The notes under the pieces are model-generated. The model did no database searches. It saw nothing but the letters and a program-made list of their open reading frames with translations, and was not told the origin of the DNA. A program made the position numbers and the translations under genes. This document shows positions 1 through 8,355 of a stretch of DNA of 64,000 nt, in pieces. Each line of letters opens with the position of its first letter. Positions within the stretch are counted from its first letter, which is position 1. This DNA comes from CAWCUZ01 sp963798795 (GTDB taxonomy: Bacteria; Acidobacteriota; Vicinamibacteria; Vicinamibacterales; SCN-69-37): assembly GCA_963798795.1 (NCBI GenBank), contig CAWCUZ010000001.1, positions 1,240,001 to 1,304,000 of the forward strand, given 5' to 3'.

Positions 1-917
1 AGTCCGACCGCGGCATCCGCGGCGTCGCGCAGCGTGACCTGGATATTCTTGTCCATCAGCCCGTGGCTGGTCACGACCGTGCCGGTCACACGGACGGATG
101 GAATCGCTTGCAGGTGGAGATCCAGTCCCGCTTTCTCCTCCGAAATGTCCAGTGTCACCGTCATGGCGCTCGACGCCGAGCGCGTGCCGGGGAAATAGAC
201 CGGCCCGTACACGGTCGGCGGCGACACGGCTTCCAGAATCCCGGGCAGCGCGCGCTTGGCGGCACTTCGGTCCGCCTCGGTCGTCGTCGACTGCGCGATT
301 TGTCTCTTGAGCACGTCCTTGTCGAGGCTCGCCTCGGACCTCGGCACCGCGCCGATCACGTAGTCGCCAGGCCCCAGCCCGGCGATCCGATACACGCCCA
401 GGTCGTCCGCTTCAGCGGAATTCACCGGCGTCAACGCGCGTTCGCCGGACGTCATGACCCACTGATAGGCGCTGACCGGAGTCCCGCGGACCGGGTCGCC
501 CGCGTCGTCGGTGACGACACCGGTGACCACGCCGGCGCGCGCGATGCGCAGCGCCAGTCGCTCGACGCGCTGGCCTTCGGCGAGCACGAGGGGCGTGCCT
601 GCCCGGCCGTCGCCGGGCCGTTTCTGTCCGAACGTGGAGTCGAGGTACCCGGTCTTCGATGCCGTCAGGCGGTAGACCCCGGCCGGCAAGTGCGTGAACG
701 AAAAGCGCCCGTCGTCGTCGGTCACGGTCAGCTGCGGCGCGCTGACGGCCGGGCCGGACACCGTGACGCGCGCGCGCCGCTCGGGCGTGCTCGTCGCCGC
801 GTCGACGAGCGTGCCGTCGATCGCCGCCGAGCCGGCCGTCTGTCGAACGGGGGCCGCCGTCACCACGACAGCGACGACGGCGAGGCCGAGGGCACGAGAA
901 ATGGTTGGCACAGACAC
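1..917 (-). CDS. Secreted protein with carboxypeptidase-regulatory-like (Ig-like) domains, partial
   Basis: The frame opens with GTG at 917 behind an AGGAGG-like site and runs off the left window edge, so the C-terminus is missing. The N-terminus (SRALGLAVVAVVVTAAP) looks like a signal peptide. A CarboxypepD_reg-like beta-sandwich follows, with motifs such as IDGTLVDAATS, DDDGRFSFTHLPAGVYRLTA and a second unit GVVTGVVTDDAGDPV. Proteins of this type are exported and common in acidobacteria, but no substrate can be named. The gene lies 35 bases behind the ADOP permease gene on the same strand, so they probably share a transcript. An alternative GTG start exists at 911. Confidence 0.72.
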   Translation of the reverse strand, partial: MSVPTISRALGLAVVAVVVTAAPVRQTAGSAAIDGTLVDAATSTPERRARVTVSGPAVSAPQLTVTDDDGRFSFTHLPAGVYRLTASKTGYLDSTFGQKRPGDGRAGTPLVLAEGQRVERLALRIARAGVVTGVVTDDAGDPVRGTPVSAYQWVMTSGERALTPVNSAEADDLGVYRIAGLGPGDYVIGAVPRSEASLDKDVLKRQIAQSTTTEADRSAAKRALPGILEAVSPPTVYGPVYFPGTRSASSAMTVTLDISEEKAGLDLHLQAIPSVRVTGTVVTSHGLMDKNIQVTLRDAADAAVG

Positions 918-952
918 GGTCCCTCCTGGTTCGTCCTCTCTTCTGTCCTTGT

Positions 953-3583
953 CTATTCATCGCGCAGGCAAATCGTCGGACTGATCCGCGCGGCGCGGCG
1001 CGCGGGCACCCAGCTGGCTGCGAGCGCGATCGCGACGAAACCCAGCGGCAGCAGCAGGACGATCCCGGCGCCGACATGGCCCACGCCGGCAACCTGGGCG
1101 CGCAGCAGCCGCACGGCGAGCATGCCGCCGCCCAGCCCGAGGCCGCCGCCGATTGCCACGAGCCGGCCGATCCGCGCCACCAGCCGTCCGACCACCTGCG
1201 ACGGCGTCGCGCCCAGGGCCAGCCGGACGCCAATCTCGCGTCGCTCGAGTTGCACCAGGTAGGCCACGAGCCCCGTCAGGCCGATGAGCGCGAGGGTCAC
1301 CGCCGCCATCGAAAAAGACACGCCGATGAGCGACGAGAGGCGCGTACCGGCAATCGTGCCGTCCACGAGCTGTCGCATCGACCGCACGGCGGCGATGGCC
1401 AGCGTGGGATCGAGCGCGGCGACGACCCGGCGCGCGGCCGGGACGAACAGCGCGCCGTCCGCGTCTAGGCGCGCGACGATGAACATGCGTGTGCGGGGCT
1501 GCTGCGCGAGCGGGACATAGAGCTCCTCGCGCGACACCGCCGCCGTGCCGTAGTTCATGACGTGGTCCACAACGCCGACGATCCGGCGGTCCTCCTGGTT
1601 CCAGCCCCGCACGTGCCCGCCGATCGGGTCGGCGCCCGAAAACAGCCGCTCGGCGAGCGTCGTGTCCACGATCGCCACGGCCGGCCGGCCCGCCGCGTCA
1701 TCCGGTCCGAACAGGCGGCCACGCCGCACGGCCACGCCCATCGCCGCGAAATAGCCCGGCGTGACGGCGGCGACATCAGTCCGCGCGCCGTGCCCGGGCG
1801 GATCGCCCACGCGCGCGATCTCGGACTGCGCACCGGCGCCGCTGAAAGGCAGCACACTGATGGCGCCGAGCGCCGTCACGCCTGGAAGCGGCCGCAGCCG
1901 CTCGTCGAGGTCGGCGAAGAAGCGGGCGGCGCGATCCGGCGGCGCGTCGTTCGGCAGGCGCACGTCGAACGTCATTACGCCGTCGGCCACGATGCCGCCG
2001 CGGTCCGCTGCCAGCCGGGCAAGGGTCGACGCGAGCACGCCCGCGCAGACCAGCAACAGGAGCGCCAGCGCGACCTGCGCGACGACGAGCAAACTCCGGC
2101 CGCTCGAGGCATGGCTGCCGCCGCGCTGGCGAAGCAGTGGGTCGAGGTGTGCGCGTCGAATGGAGAGTGCCGGCACCAGGCCGCACGCGAGACCCGTCGC
2201 GACGATGACGCCCGCGCTGAACGCGAAGACCCGCCAGTCGAAGGCGATCGTGTCGAGCCTGGGGAGATCGGACACGCGGGAGGCTATGGCGCGCCGCAGG
2301 ATCACCGACAGGCCCAGGCCGAGCGCGCCCCCCGTGACGGCCACGACCATGGACTCGGCGACAGGCGAGGTCAGCAGATGCCAGCGCGGCGCGCCCAGGG
2401 CGGCGCGCACGGCGAGCTCCTGCGTGCGCGCCGCCGCGCGCGTCAGCGTCAGGCCCGCGACGTTGGCCGTCGCGATGACGAGCACGAGCGCGACGGCGGC
2501 GAGCACGACCGTCAGTTGCCCGCGGAGATCGCCCACGATCGCGGTGACGCCGTCCTGAACGAGGACGCCAACGTCCGTGTTCGTGTCCGGGTGGGCCCGC
2601 GCGAGGCCGGCGGCAATCGTGGAGAGTTCGGCCCGCGCGGCCGCGAGCCCGACGCCCGGCGCCAGCAGTCCGATCGCTTCGAGTCCGGGATGGCTGCCGC
2701 GGTTCGTGACATCGGTCTGGTTGGCGGCGACGAATTGTCCCAGCGGCGCGTAGATCTCGGCCGGGCCGTAGACGATGCCGCCCGGGAAGTCGAATCCGCG
2801 CGGGAGCACGCCGACAATCTCCCAGGGCTGACCGTCGAGATCGATCGTCGCGCCGAGCACCGATGAGTCGGCGCCGAACCGGCGTCGCCAGAGCCCGTCG
2901 CCCAGCATCACCACGCGCGCCCCGCCGGCGCGGTCGTCGTCGGGCGTGAAGGCGCGGCCGAGGCGCGCCGACGTGCCGAGCACGTGGAAGAGGTCGGCGG
3001 AGACGTACTGGCCGCGCAGGCGCTCGGCGCCGGCCTGGCCCGACATCGTGAACGACGTGCCGACGAACAGCGCCATCGCCTCGAAGGCGCGCGCCTGTGC
3101 CCTCCAGTCACCGAAGTCGGAGTAGGAGACCGAGATCTCGCGGGTGCGGCGCGTCTCGGCGATGGCGGCGAGGCGAGACGCATTCGGATAGGGCAGCGGC
3201 GCGAGCAGGGCCTGGGCCACGAGACCGAAGACGGCGGTCGTGGCGCCGATGCCCACTGCCAGCGTGACGGACGCGATCAGCAGGAACCCGGGTGTCCGGC
3301 GCAACGCGCGTGCCGCGAAGCGCAGCTGATTTCCGAGGAGGAGCAACCGCATCGTGAACGTTCCTTTCGGTGGCCGGCGGCGTCGCGCCGCGGCGCGCAT
3401 GTAGACGACGGTGAGCGCGGCCGTCTCGCGGAGCAGCCACCAGGCGGCGCGGGGACGCCCGCGTCGCGCCGCTTCCACGGCGGCTTCTTCCCGCAGATTG
3501 CCGAGCACGTCCGGCGCGGCGCGCCGCGGAATCACCAGTGCCAGCCATCGGCCGACCAGCGCCCACAGCAGGCGTCGCGTCAT
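953..3583 (-). CDS. ADOP-type (MacB/FtsX-like) ABC permease
   Basis: The protein has 876 residues. An N-terminal helical segment (about 1-95) precedes a first membrane span (GFLLIASVTLAVGIGATTAV, near 98-118). A MacB periplasmic core follows, then a three-span FtsX block around VLVIATANVAGLTLTRA, then a second core (GYFAAMGVAVRRGRLFG) and a C-terminal FtsX block ending in WVPARRAARISP. No ATPase gene is adjacent, which is typical of ADOPs. Their transported substrate is unknown. The ATG at 3583 overlaps the padR stop by four bases (ATGA), so translation is probably coupled. A longer in-frame start further upstream would run through padR and was rejected. Confidence 0.9.
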   Translation of the reverse strand: MTRRLLWALVGRWLALVIPRRAAPDVLGNLREEAAVEAARRGRPRAAWWLLRETAALTVVYMRAAARRRRPPKGTFTMRLLLLGNQLRFAARALRRTPGFLLIASVTLAVGIGATTAVFGLVAQALLAPLPYPNASRLAAIAETRRTREISVSYSDFGDWRAQARAFEAMALFVGTSFTMSGQAGAERLRGQYVSADLFHVLGTSARLGRAFTPDDDRAGGARVVMLGDGLWRRRFGADSSVLGATIDLDGQPWEIVGVLPRGFDFPGGIVYGPAEIYAPLGQFVAANQTDVTNRGSHPGLEAIGLLAPGVGLAAARAELSTIAAGLARAHPDTNTDVGVLVQDGVTAIVGDLRGQLTVVLAAVALVLVIATANVAGLTLTRAAARTQELAVRAALGAPRWHLLTSPVAESMVVAVTGGALGLGLSVILRRAIASRVSDLPRLDTIAFDWRVFAFSAGVIVATGLACGLVPALSIRRAHLDPLLRQRGGSHASSGRSLLVVAQVALALLLLVCAGVLASTLARLAADRGGIVADGVMTFDVRLPNDAPPDRAARFFADLDERLRPLPGVTALGAISVLPFSGAGAQSEIARVGDPPGHGARTDVAAVTPGYFAAMGVAVRRGRLFGPDDAAGRPAVAIVDTTLAERLFSGADPIGGHVRGWNQEDRRIVGVVDHVMNYGTAAVSREELYVPLAQQPRTRMFIVARLDADGALFVPAARRVVAALDPTLAIAAVRSMRQLVDGTIAGTRLSSLIGVSFSMAAVTLALIGLTGLVAYLVQLERREIGVRLALGATPSQVVGRLVARIGRLVAIGGGLGLGGGMLAVRLLRAQVAGVGHVGAGIVLLLPLGFVAIALAASWVPARRAARISPTICLRDE

Positions 3584-3912
3584 CGCCGGGGGCCCTGCGG
3601 CGCGAGGGTCAGGCCCGCCTGCATGCCCGCGAACATCGCGACGCTCCGGCGGAGGGCCTTCTGGCCGGCGCCCGTGAGCCGGTAGGCGCGCCGCGGCCGG
3701 CCGCCGCGCTGCGGCAGCGACGGGCCAAGCTTCGAGGCGAGCAACCCCTTGGTTTCGAGCCGCTCGAGTGTGATGTACACGGCGCCGCGCGACACGGCGC
3801 GTCCGGCGCGGCGCTCGATGGTGTCGCGAATCGTGGTGCCGTATCCCTCGCCGGCCAGGTGCGCCACGGCCATCAGCACGATGATTTCGAACTCCCCGAG
3901 TGGTGTGCCCAT
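3580..3912 (-). CDS. PadR-family transcriptional regulator
   Basis: The product is about 110 residues with the PadR winged-helix pattern: MGTPLGEFEIIVLMAVAHLA, then GAVYITLERLETKGLL and the wing and C-terminal helix around RPRRAYRLTGAGQKALRRS. PadR proteins usually repress their own operon. The stop overlaps the ADOP start, so the regulator and permease form one operon. I chose the ATG at 3912 because the family begins at this motif. An upstream ATG at 3933 would add seven residues, and neither start has a clear ribosome site. Confidence 0.85.
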   Translation of the reverse strand: MGTPLGEFEIIVLMAVAHLAGEGYGTTIRDTIERRAGRAVSRGAVYITLERLETKGLLASKLGPSLPQRGGRPRRAYRLTGAGQKALRRSVAMFAGMQAGLTLAPQGPRR

Positions 3913-4091
3913 GAATGACGACGTTGTAAGCATTTGACGAGGGCCGCCGCCGATTGGTTGTCCGTGCGGATTCGAACGGCCCGAACCGGTGCGGCCGCGG
4001 CTGCGCTACAAGACGCTGACCCATTCGCCACCCTCCGCGCGCCCTCGGCGCGTAGGGTGACGACAGTGACGTTCATTGAAAGGAGACGACC

Positions 4092-4509
4092 GTGACACGA
4101 CATCACTGCGTAGGGGACATTCCGTGGAGGGCCGTTCTGCTGATGTGCCTGGGCTGCATCATGAGTCCAGCGGCACAGTCACCAGGCGCACCGCCGTTCC
4201 AGACCTCGCTTCGGCCGGATCGCCACGAGACGGCGGCGCGGCTCGCCTGGCAGAAGCCCGACCAAATCGTGACAGCCCTCAACATCAAACCCGGACAGGT
4301 CATCGCCGACATCGGCGCGGGTTCCGGGATCATGACCCGCCGCTTTGCGGCCGCCGTCGCGCCTTCCGGCATGGCCACCGGTCTCGACGTCGATCCGGCC
4401 ATGGTGGAATTCATGCAGCAGGATGCCAAGACGCGCGGTCTGGCGACCTACAGGGCCCGGGTCGTCCCGCCGGATGACCCCGGCCTCATGAAGAACTCCG
4501 TCGATCTCG
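4092..4509 (+). pseudogene. Class I SAM-dependent methyltransferase, 3'-truncated
   Basis: The gene starts with GTG at 4092 behind GAAAGGAG and encodes a signal-peptide-like leader, then a methyltransferase N-terminal half. Motif I reads VIADIGAGSGIMTRRFA, and the acidic end of strand 2 is TGLDVDPAMVEF. Export of such a domain is unusual but recurs in annotated acidobacterial and proteobacterial methyltransferases. After NSVDLVE the reading frame enters repeat R1 and stops at 4529, so the C-terminal half is gone. The break coincides with the repeat edge, which suggests truncation by the element or by recombination at it. Confidence 0.72.
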
Positions 4510-4600
4510 TCGAGAATAGGCCGCATTAGCCAACATGACCGCCGTTCTCAGACGTCCGTCGCCGGTCGTGCCCGTTTCCCTACCCGTCTTCTCTCTGACA
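4510..4600 (-). repeat. R1 dispersed repeat, copy 1
   Basis: This 91 bp unit runs from TCGAGAATAGG to TCTCTGACA. It matches copies at 11775, 19471 and 24537 almost base for base. Read on the minus strand it starts with TGTCAGAGAG and ends with TATTCTCGA. It separates a methyltransferase N-terminal half on the left from a VPS10-like C-terminal tail on the right, two unrelated gene pieces. Confidence 0.85.
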
Positions 4601-4815
4601 AGCCGCAGCTCCAGGCCATCTACGATCAGATCATCCCGACGCCCGAAGGAGTGCGCTACGCGAAACCGGGCATCCAGGAGCACGTCACGTATCTCGCCCG
4701 TATGACCAGCGGTGGCGATCAGAAGGTCGGCCGCGACGCCATCGAGCGCTACGCCGAGCTCAGGAAAGAACTCGACGCCATCAAGGCCAAGCTGGACGAG
4801 ATATTGGGGAAGTAG
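4601..4815 (+). pseudogene. C-terminal tail of a VPS10/sortilin-like (BNR-repeat) protein
   Basis: An open frame without a start runs from the repeat edge to TAG at 4815 and encodes about 70 residues, including LQAIYDQIIPTPEGVRYAKP and the lysine-rich end DAIKAKLDEILGK. This coiled tail is typical of the C-terminus of large acidobacterial VPS10/glycosyl-hydrolase-like propeller proteins; that assignment is from memory of the family. The propeller itself is absent. A second, shorter copy of the same last residues occurs at 8169-8201. Confidence 0.55.
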
Positions 4816-4820
4816 ATGGC

Positions 4821-4975
4821 CGCCGCCTGATTCTCGTCGACCATGCCCCCGCCCACCACCTCGTGAAGCACGGTGGCGACGACACCCGCATGCCGCTCGA
4901 TGAGGCGATCGCCGTCGCCATCAGCGGCACCGTCGATCTCCTGGAACTGGACGACGCGTTGACGCGCGCTGATCG
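4821..4975 (+). pseudogene. Fragment of an acidobacterial-type ECF sigma factor
   Basis: The reading frame gives RRLILVDHAPAHHLVKHGGD followed by DEAIAVAISGTVDLLELDDA. This matches the linker between sigma-2 and sigma-4 regions of the large ECF subfamily common in acidobacteria and planctomycetes (pattern VDHARA, KHGG, LDEAL, DLLALDEAL). Neither the promoter-melting region nor the complete sigma-4 helix-turn-helix is present. It lies directly behind the VPS10-like tail, so three unrelated gene pieces occur within 900 bases. Confidence 0.5.
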
Positions 4976-5013
4976 GTGGGGCCCCGCAGCCAAGACGCGC
5001 CCGTCGCGCTTTG

Positions 5014-7698
5014 CTACTCCCCTCTCAGCGTGACCGCCGGATTCACGGCCGTCGCGCGCCGACTCGGGATCCAACTGGCCGCCGTGGCCAACGCGAGGAC
5101 CAGACCGGCCGCGAGCGCGAGCACCAGCGGATCCGACGGCGCCACATCGAAGAGCCACGCAGTCAGCGCCCTCGCGATGCCGATCGCGCCCGCCAGGCCC
5201 ACGCCGACGCCGAGCATCGCGACCGCAACGCCTTGCCGGACAACGAGCCATCCCACCGCCGCCGCACGCTCGCCGAGCGCCATGCGGATGGCGATCTCTC
5301 GTGTCCGCAGGGAGACCACGTACGCCATGACACCGTAGAGCCCCATCGCGCCAAGCAGCAGCGCCACCGCGGACGCGATCGACACGAGCCGGAGCACTAA
5401 TGCGCGTTGCGCCGACGCGTGGGCGACGAGGTCCTCGAGCGTCTGCGTGCGGAACATCGGCAGCGACGGATCGAGACGACGAATCGCGGATCGCACGGCG
5501 CTGGCCACCGCTCCGGGATCGCCGGGGGTCCGGACCACCAGCGCAAGATCCCCCGGCATCCACCGCTGGTCGACCGTGGGCGGCAAGAGCGGGCAGTAGA
5601 TCATCGGATCGGCCGGCCGGTCGAGCGCCGCGTCTCTGACGTCCCCCGCGACACCGACGACGGTGTACCACGGGCCGCTGACGAGAATGCGGACGCGCTG
5701 GCCGATCGCCGACCGATCCGGCCAGTAGTGCGCCGCAAAGGCTTCGCTGACGATGGTCTCGAGGCGGACGTTCGGCGGATCGAGCCGCCTGAAGGTCTCG
5801 CCCCTGACGATCGGAATGCCCATCGCGCCGAAATACCCCGGCGTGACGTAGCTGACGGGATAGAGATCCGGCAGCGATTTCGGCGACATGGGCTGGCTCT
5901 CGACGAAGACGGCCGTGCTCGTCTGAGCCCGCTCTTCGAGCGGCAGCTTCGACGCGGCGCCTGTCGCCTGCACACCCGGGACGCGCGAGATCGTCTCGAT
6001 CGCGCGGGCGAAGAACCGCACAATCTCGTCCCCGCCCGGATACGCCACAGGCGGCAGAGCGAGACGGAACGTGAGGGCACTCATCTGATTGAAGCCGGAT
6101 GGGATGCGCTGCAGACGCCAGAGGCTTCGCGCCATCAGCCCCGACCCGGCGACGAGGACCATGGCCAGCGCGACCTGCAGCGCCACGAGCGCGTAACGGA
6201 CCCGATGCTGCAGTCGGCTGGTGGTCGGCGAATGCAGGGTCGCCAGGCCGCCCCCCTCGGACGGGCGCGATCGCCACGCCGCAAACGCGCCGACGATCAG
6301 AGCAGTACACGCCGTCGCGAGTGCGGCCAGTCCCGCCACAACGGGATCGACGGTCACTTCCGTCAGCCTGGGAATGTCGATGGCGATTGCCGCCGACTGA
6401 AGGACTCGCAGCGCGACCGCGGCGATGCCGAGAGCGCACACTCCAGCCAGGCCCGCCAGCACGAGGACTTCGCTCAGGAACTCCCACAGGACCGTGCCCG
6501 GCGAGGCGCCGAGCGTACGTTGAATGGCGAAGATCTTCCGCCGGTTCTCGGCGCGCACGAGGAACAGGCTGGCGACGTTTGCGCAGGCGGTGGCCAGCAC
6601 GAAGCCGGCGGCGGCGAGCAGGATCCAGAGCGGCGTCACGAAGCCGGCGACCATCACGGAGGCAAGCGGCCGCACGGACGGGCGCATGTGCGTCGCCTCG
6701 ATGGCCGCGCGCGTCAGCCGCCCGGGAAACTCGTCCGGCAGCGAGGGCAGAAGCGCTTGCAGATCCGCGTCGGCGTGCTCGATCGACACGCCGTCGCGCA
6801 GACGCGCGACAGCCTGATAGTCGAACGTGGCCGAATCCGTGTGCGCCGGATTCAATCCGATCGGGACCCACACCTCCGTGTCCGGCGACGGGAAGCGCAC
6901 GCCGTCGGAGAGCACGCCGACGACCTCGCGCGCCTCGTCGTTGACCACGATGCGCCGGTTGAGCAGGGCGGAATCGCCGCCGAACGCGCGCAGCCAGAGC
7001 CGCTCGGCGACGATCACCACCGGCGCCGCCCCAGGCTGGTCGTCGGCCGGCGTGAAGAGTCGTCCGCGCAGCGGCGAGACGCGTAGCGCGTCAAAGACGC
7101 CGGAGGTCACGCGGCCGGCGGCGACCCGTTCGGCATCGGCGCCGGGGGTCGGGCCCAACGCGACGGCGACCGTCTGGTAGCCACCGAAATCCGTGAACAC
7201 CCGGTGGTGGCGCTGAAAGAAGAGGAGGCTGGCGTCGGACTGGTCGACCTGCAGACTGCCGTGCACCTGCAGCGTGTGCGACACCGAGACGAGACGCTCG
7301 GATCGGGGATACGGCAGTGGGCGTAACAGGACTCCATGGACGAGGCTGAAGACCGTGGTGGCGCAGGCGAGGCCGACCGTCAGCGTCACGAACGCCGCTA
7401 TCGTGAAGCCGGGCGAACGACGGAGCCGTCGCACGGCCCACCGAATCGATCGTGAGAAGGACGCGCCCGGATGTCCCACCTGATGAAACGAATCATGTCG
7501 CCGCTCCGCAAGGCCCTGGACGACGATGCTCGTCATCGTCCGCGCCCAAAGCACGACCACGGCCCGTCTGCCCTGGCGGCGCGCGGCGGCGCGCCGGTCG
7601 GCGAACGTGACGACCATGTCGGCGGCGTACGTCTCGCGGAATGGGGCGGGAAAGGCACGGAGCAGCCACACGAGCAGGCGGGGTGTCCGCGGCGTCAT
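5014..7698 (-). CDS. ADOP-type (MacB/FtsX-like) ABC permease
   Basis: The protein has 894 residues. A soluble N-terminal part (1-95) is followed by a first membrane span (GFTIAAFVTLTVGLACATTV), a MacB-like core, an FtsX block around FVLATACANVASLFLVRAEN, a second core with GYFGAMGIPIVRGETF, and a final three-span block with GVMAYVVSLRTREIAIRMAL and SWIPSRRATAVNPA. No ATP-binding subunit is nearby. The start ATG at 7698 overlaps the padR stop by four bases. The strand opposite this gene also shows long open frames, which are codon-bias artefacts. Confidence 0.9.
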   Translation of the reverse strand: MTPRTPRLLVWLLRAFPAPFRETYAADMVVTFADRRAAARRQGRRAVVVLWARTMTSIVVQGLAERRHDSFHQVGHPGASFSRSIRWAVRRLRRSPGFTIAAFVTLTVGLACATTVFSLVHGVLLRPLPYPRSERLVSVSHTLQVHGSLQVDQSDASLLFFQRHHRVFTDFGGYQTVAVALGPTPGADAERVAAGRVTSGVFDALRVSPLRGRLFTPADDQPGAAPVVIVAERLWLRAFGGDSALLNRRIVVNDEAREVVGVLSDGVRFPSPDTEVWVPIGLNPAHTDSATFDYQAVARLRDGVSIEHADADLQALLPSLPDEFPGRLTRAAIEATHMRPSVRPLASVMVAGFVTPLWILLAAAGFVLATACANVASLFLVRAENRRKIFAIQRTLGASPGTVLWEFLSEVLVLAGLAGVCALGIAAVALRVLQSAAIAIDIPRLTEVTVDPVVAGLAALATACTALIVGAFAAWRSRPSEGGGLATLHSPTTSRLQHRVRYALVALQVALAMVLVAGSGLMARSLWRLQRIPSGFNQMSALTFRLALPPVAYPGGDEIVRFFARAIETISRVPGVQATGAASKLPLEERAQTSTAVFVESQPMSPKSLPDLYPVSYVTPGYFGAMGIPIVRGETFRRLDPPNVRLETIVSEAFAAHYWPDRSAIGQRVRILVSGPWYTVVGVAGDVRDAALDRPADPMIYCPLLPPTVDQRWMPGDLALVVRTPGDPGAVASAVRSAIRRLDPSLPMFRTQTLEDLVAHASAQRALVLRLVSIASAVALLLGAMGLYGVMAYVVSLRTREIAIRMALGERAAAVGWLVVRQGVAVAMLGVGVGLAGAIGIARALTAWLFDVAPSDPLVLALAAGLVLALATAASWIPSRRATAVNPAVTLRGE

Positions 7699-8057
7699 GG
7701 GCGGAACTTGCCGGCGGCCAAGCGGTGGCGCCGGGCCAGCCGGACCACGGCCTGTAGGCGCGCGGTTTCAGCTTCGGCCACGCGGCGGCCGAAGACGGTC
7801 AGCCCGTAGTACCGCCGCCGGGCATCGCGGGCACCCCTTGGGGGCGGCCCCGAGTCCTCGCCAATCACGCCGGCGGCCGTGAGGCGCGCCAGGATCCGGT
7901 ACAGCGAGCCGAGCTCGAGACGCACGCCGCCCGCGGCCGGGGATTCCACGGCCTGCGCCAGGCCGTAGGCGTGCCGCGGTCCCTCCGCGAGCGCGAGGAG
8001 CACCTGGAAGTCGTGGGCCGGAAGCGGCAACAGGTCAGCGGGCGAAGGCGCCATCAT
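7695..8057 (-). CDS. PadR-family transcriptional regulator
   Basis: This 120-residue protein carries the PadR winged helix: FQVLLALAEGPRHAYGLAQA, GSLYRILARLTAAGVI and the wing RRYYGLTVFGRRVAEAE. It is the first gene of an operon with the ADOP gene behind it (ATGA overlap). A near-consensus promoter with an inverted repeat lies just upstream, which fits autoregulation. Two adjacent ATG codons (8057 and 8054) are both possible starts. Confidence 0.86.
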   Translation of the reverse strand: MMAPSPADLLPLPAHDFQVLLALAEGPRHAYGLAQAVESPAAGGVRLELGSLYRILARLTAAGVIGEDSGPPPRGARDARRRYYGLTVFGRRVAEAETARLQAVVRLARRHRLAAGKFRP

Positions 8058-8068
8058 GGGGAGTGGCC

Positions 8069-8113
8069 AAGTATCTGTTCTGTACTTATATGTAGAACGC
8101 AGATATCTGTCAA
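8069..8113 (-). promoter_or_regulatory. Promoter with overlapping inverted-repeat operator of the padR-ADOP operon
   Basis: On the minus strand TTGACA (8113-8108) and TATAAG (8090-8085) are separated by exactly 17 bases, a strong sigma-70 type promoter. The spacer and flanks hold an imperfect inverted repeat, ATCTGTTCT facing AGAACGCAGAT (about 8073-8106). The start codon lies about 30 bases downstream. A PadR dimer bound here would block polymerase. Confidence 0.75.
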
Positions 8114-8168
8114 GCGCGTCGCGGAAGGGCCCTTGTCGCCGAGGATCGAGGGGGAATCGTCCCGACGC

Positions 8169-8201
8169 AAGGCCAAGCTGGACGCGATAGTGGGGAAGTA
8201 G
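8169..8201 (+). pseudogene. Second scrap of the VPS10-like gene end
   Basis: The 33 bases ending in TAG at 8201 encode KAKLDAIVGK and match the end of the fragment at 4783-4815 with few changes. Nothing upstream continues the protein. It is the extreme 3' end of a lost gene and sits next to a large hairpin. Confidence 0.5.
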
Positions 8202-8203
8202 AA

Positions 8204-8259
8204 AAGACCTCGGAGGTCATTTCCTCTCGGGTCTTCCCGGAAATGACCTCCGAGGTCTT
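8204..8259. repeat. Perfect 21-bp inverted repeat (hairpin)
   Basis: The left arm 8204-8224 and right arm 8239-8259 are exact reverse complements, with a 14-base loop. Each arm itself contains the palindrome GACCTC-G-GAGGTC, so the structure is nested. It follows a gene-end scrap and precedes a permease gene, so it may be a terminator or a REP/MITE-like unit. There is no T-run typical of a factor-independent terminator. Confidence 0.7.
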
Positions 8260-8355
8260 CGGCGCCAGACCCCGGTCGCGACAGCCCACGATTGGTCGTC
8301 GGGCTTGTTCGTGACAGGATCTCATGACTGACGACCGAGCGGCAGGGTGGTCCGT

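Noticed and set aside
4781..6871. A long open frame overlapping the ADOP gene at 5014-7698 in another frame
   Set aside because: It has low-complexity Arg/Ala-rich sequence without recognisable motifs; the permease frame explains the region.
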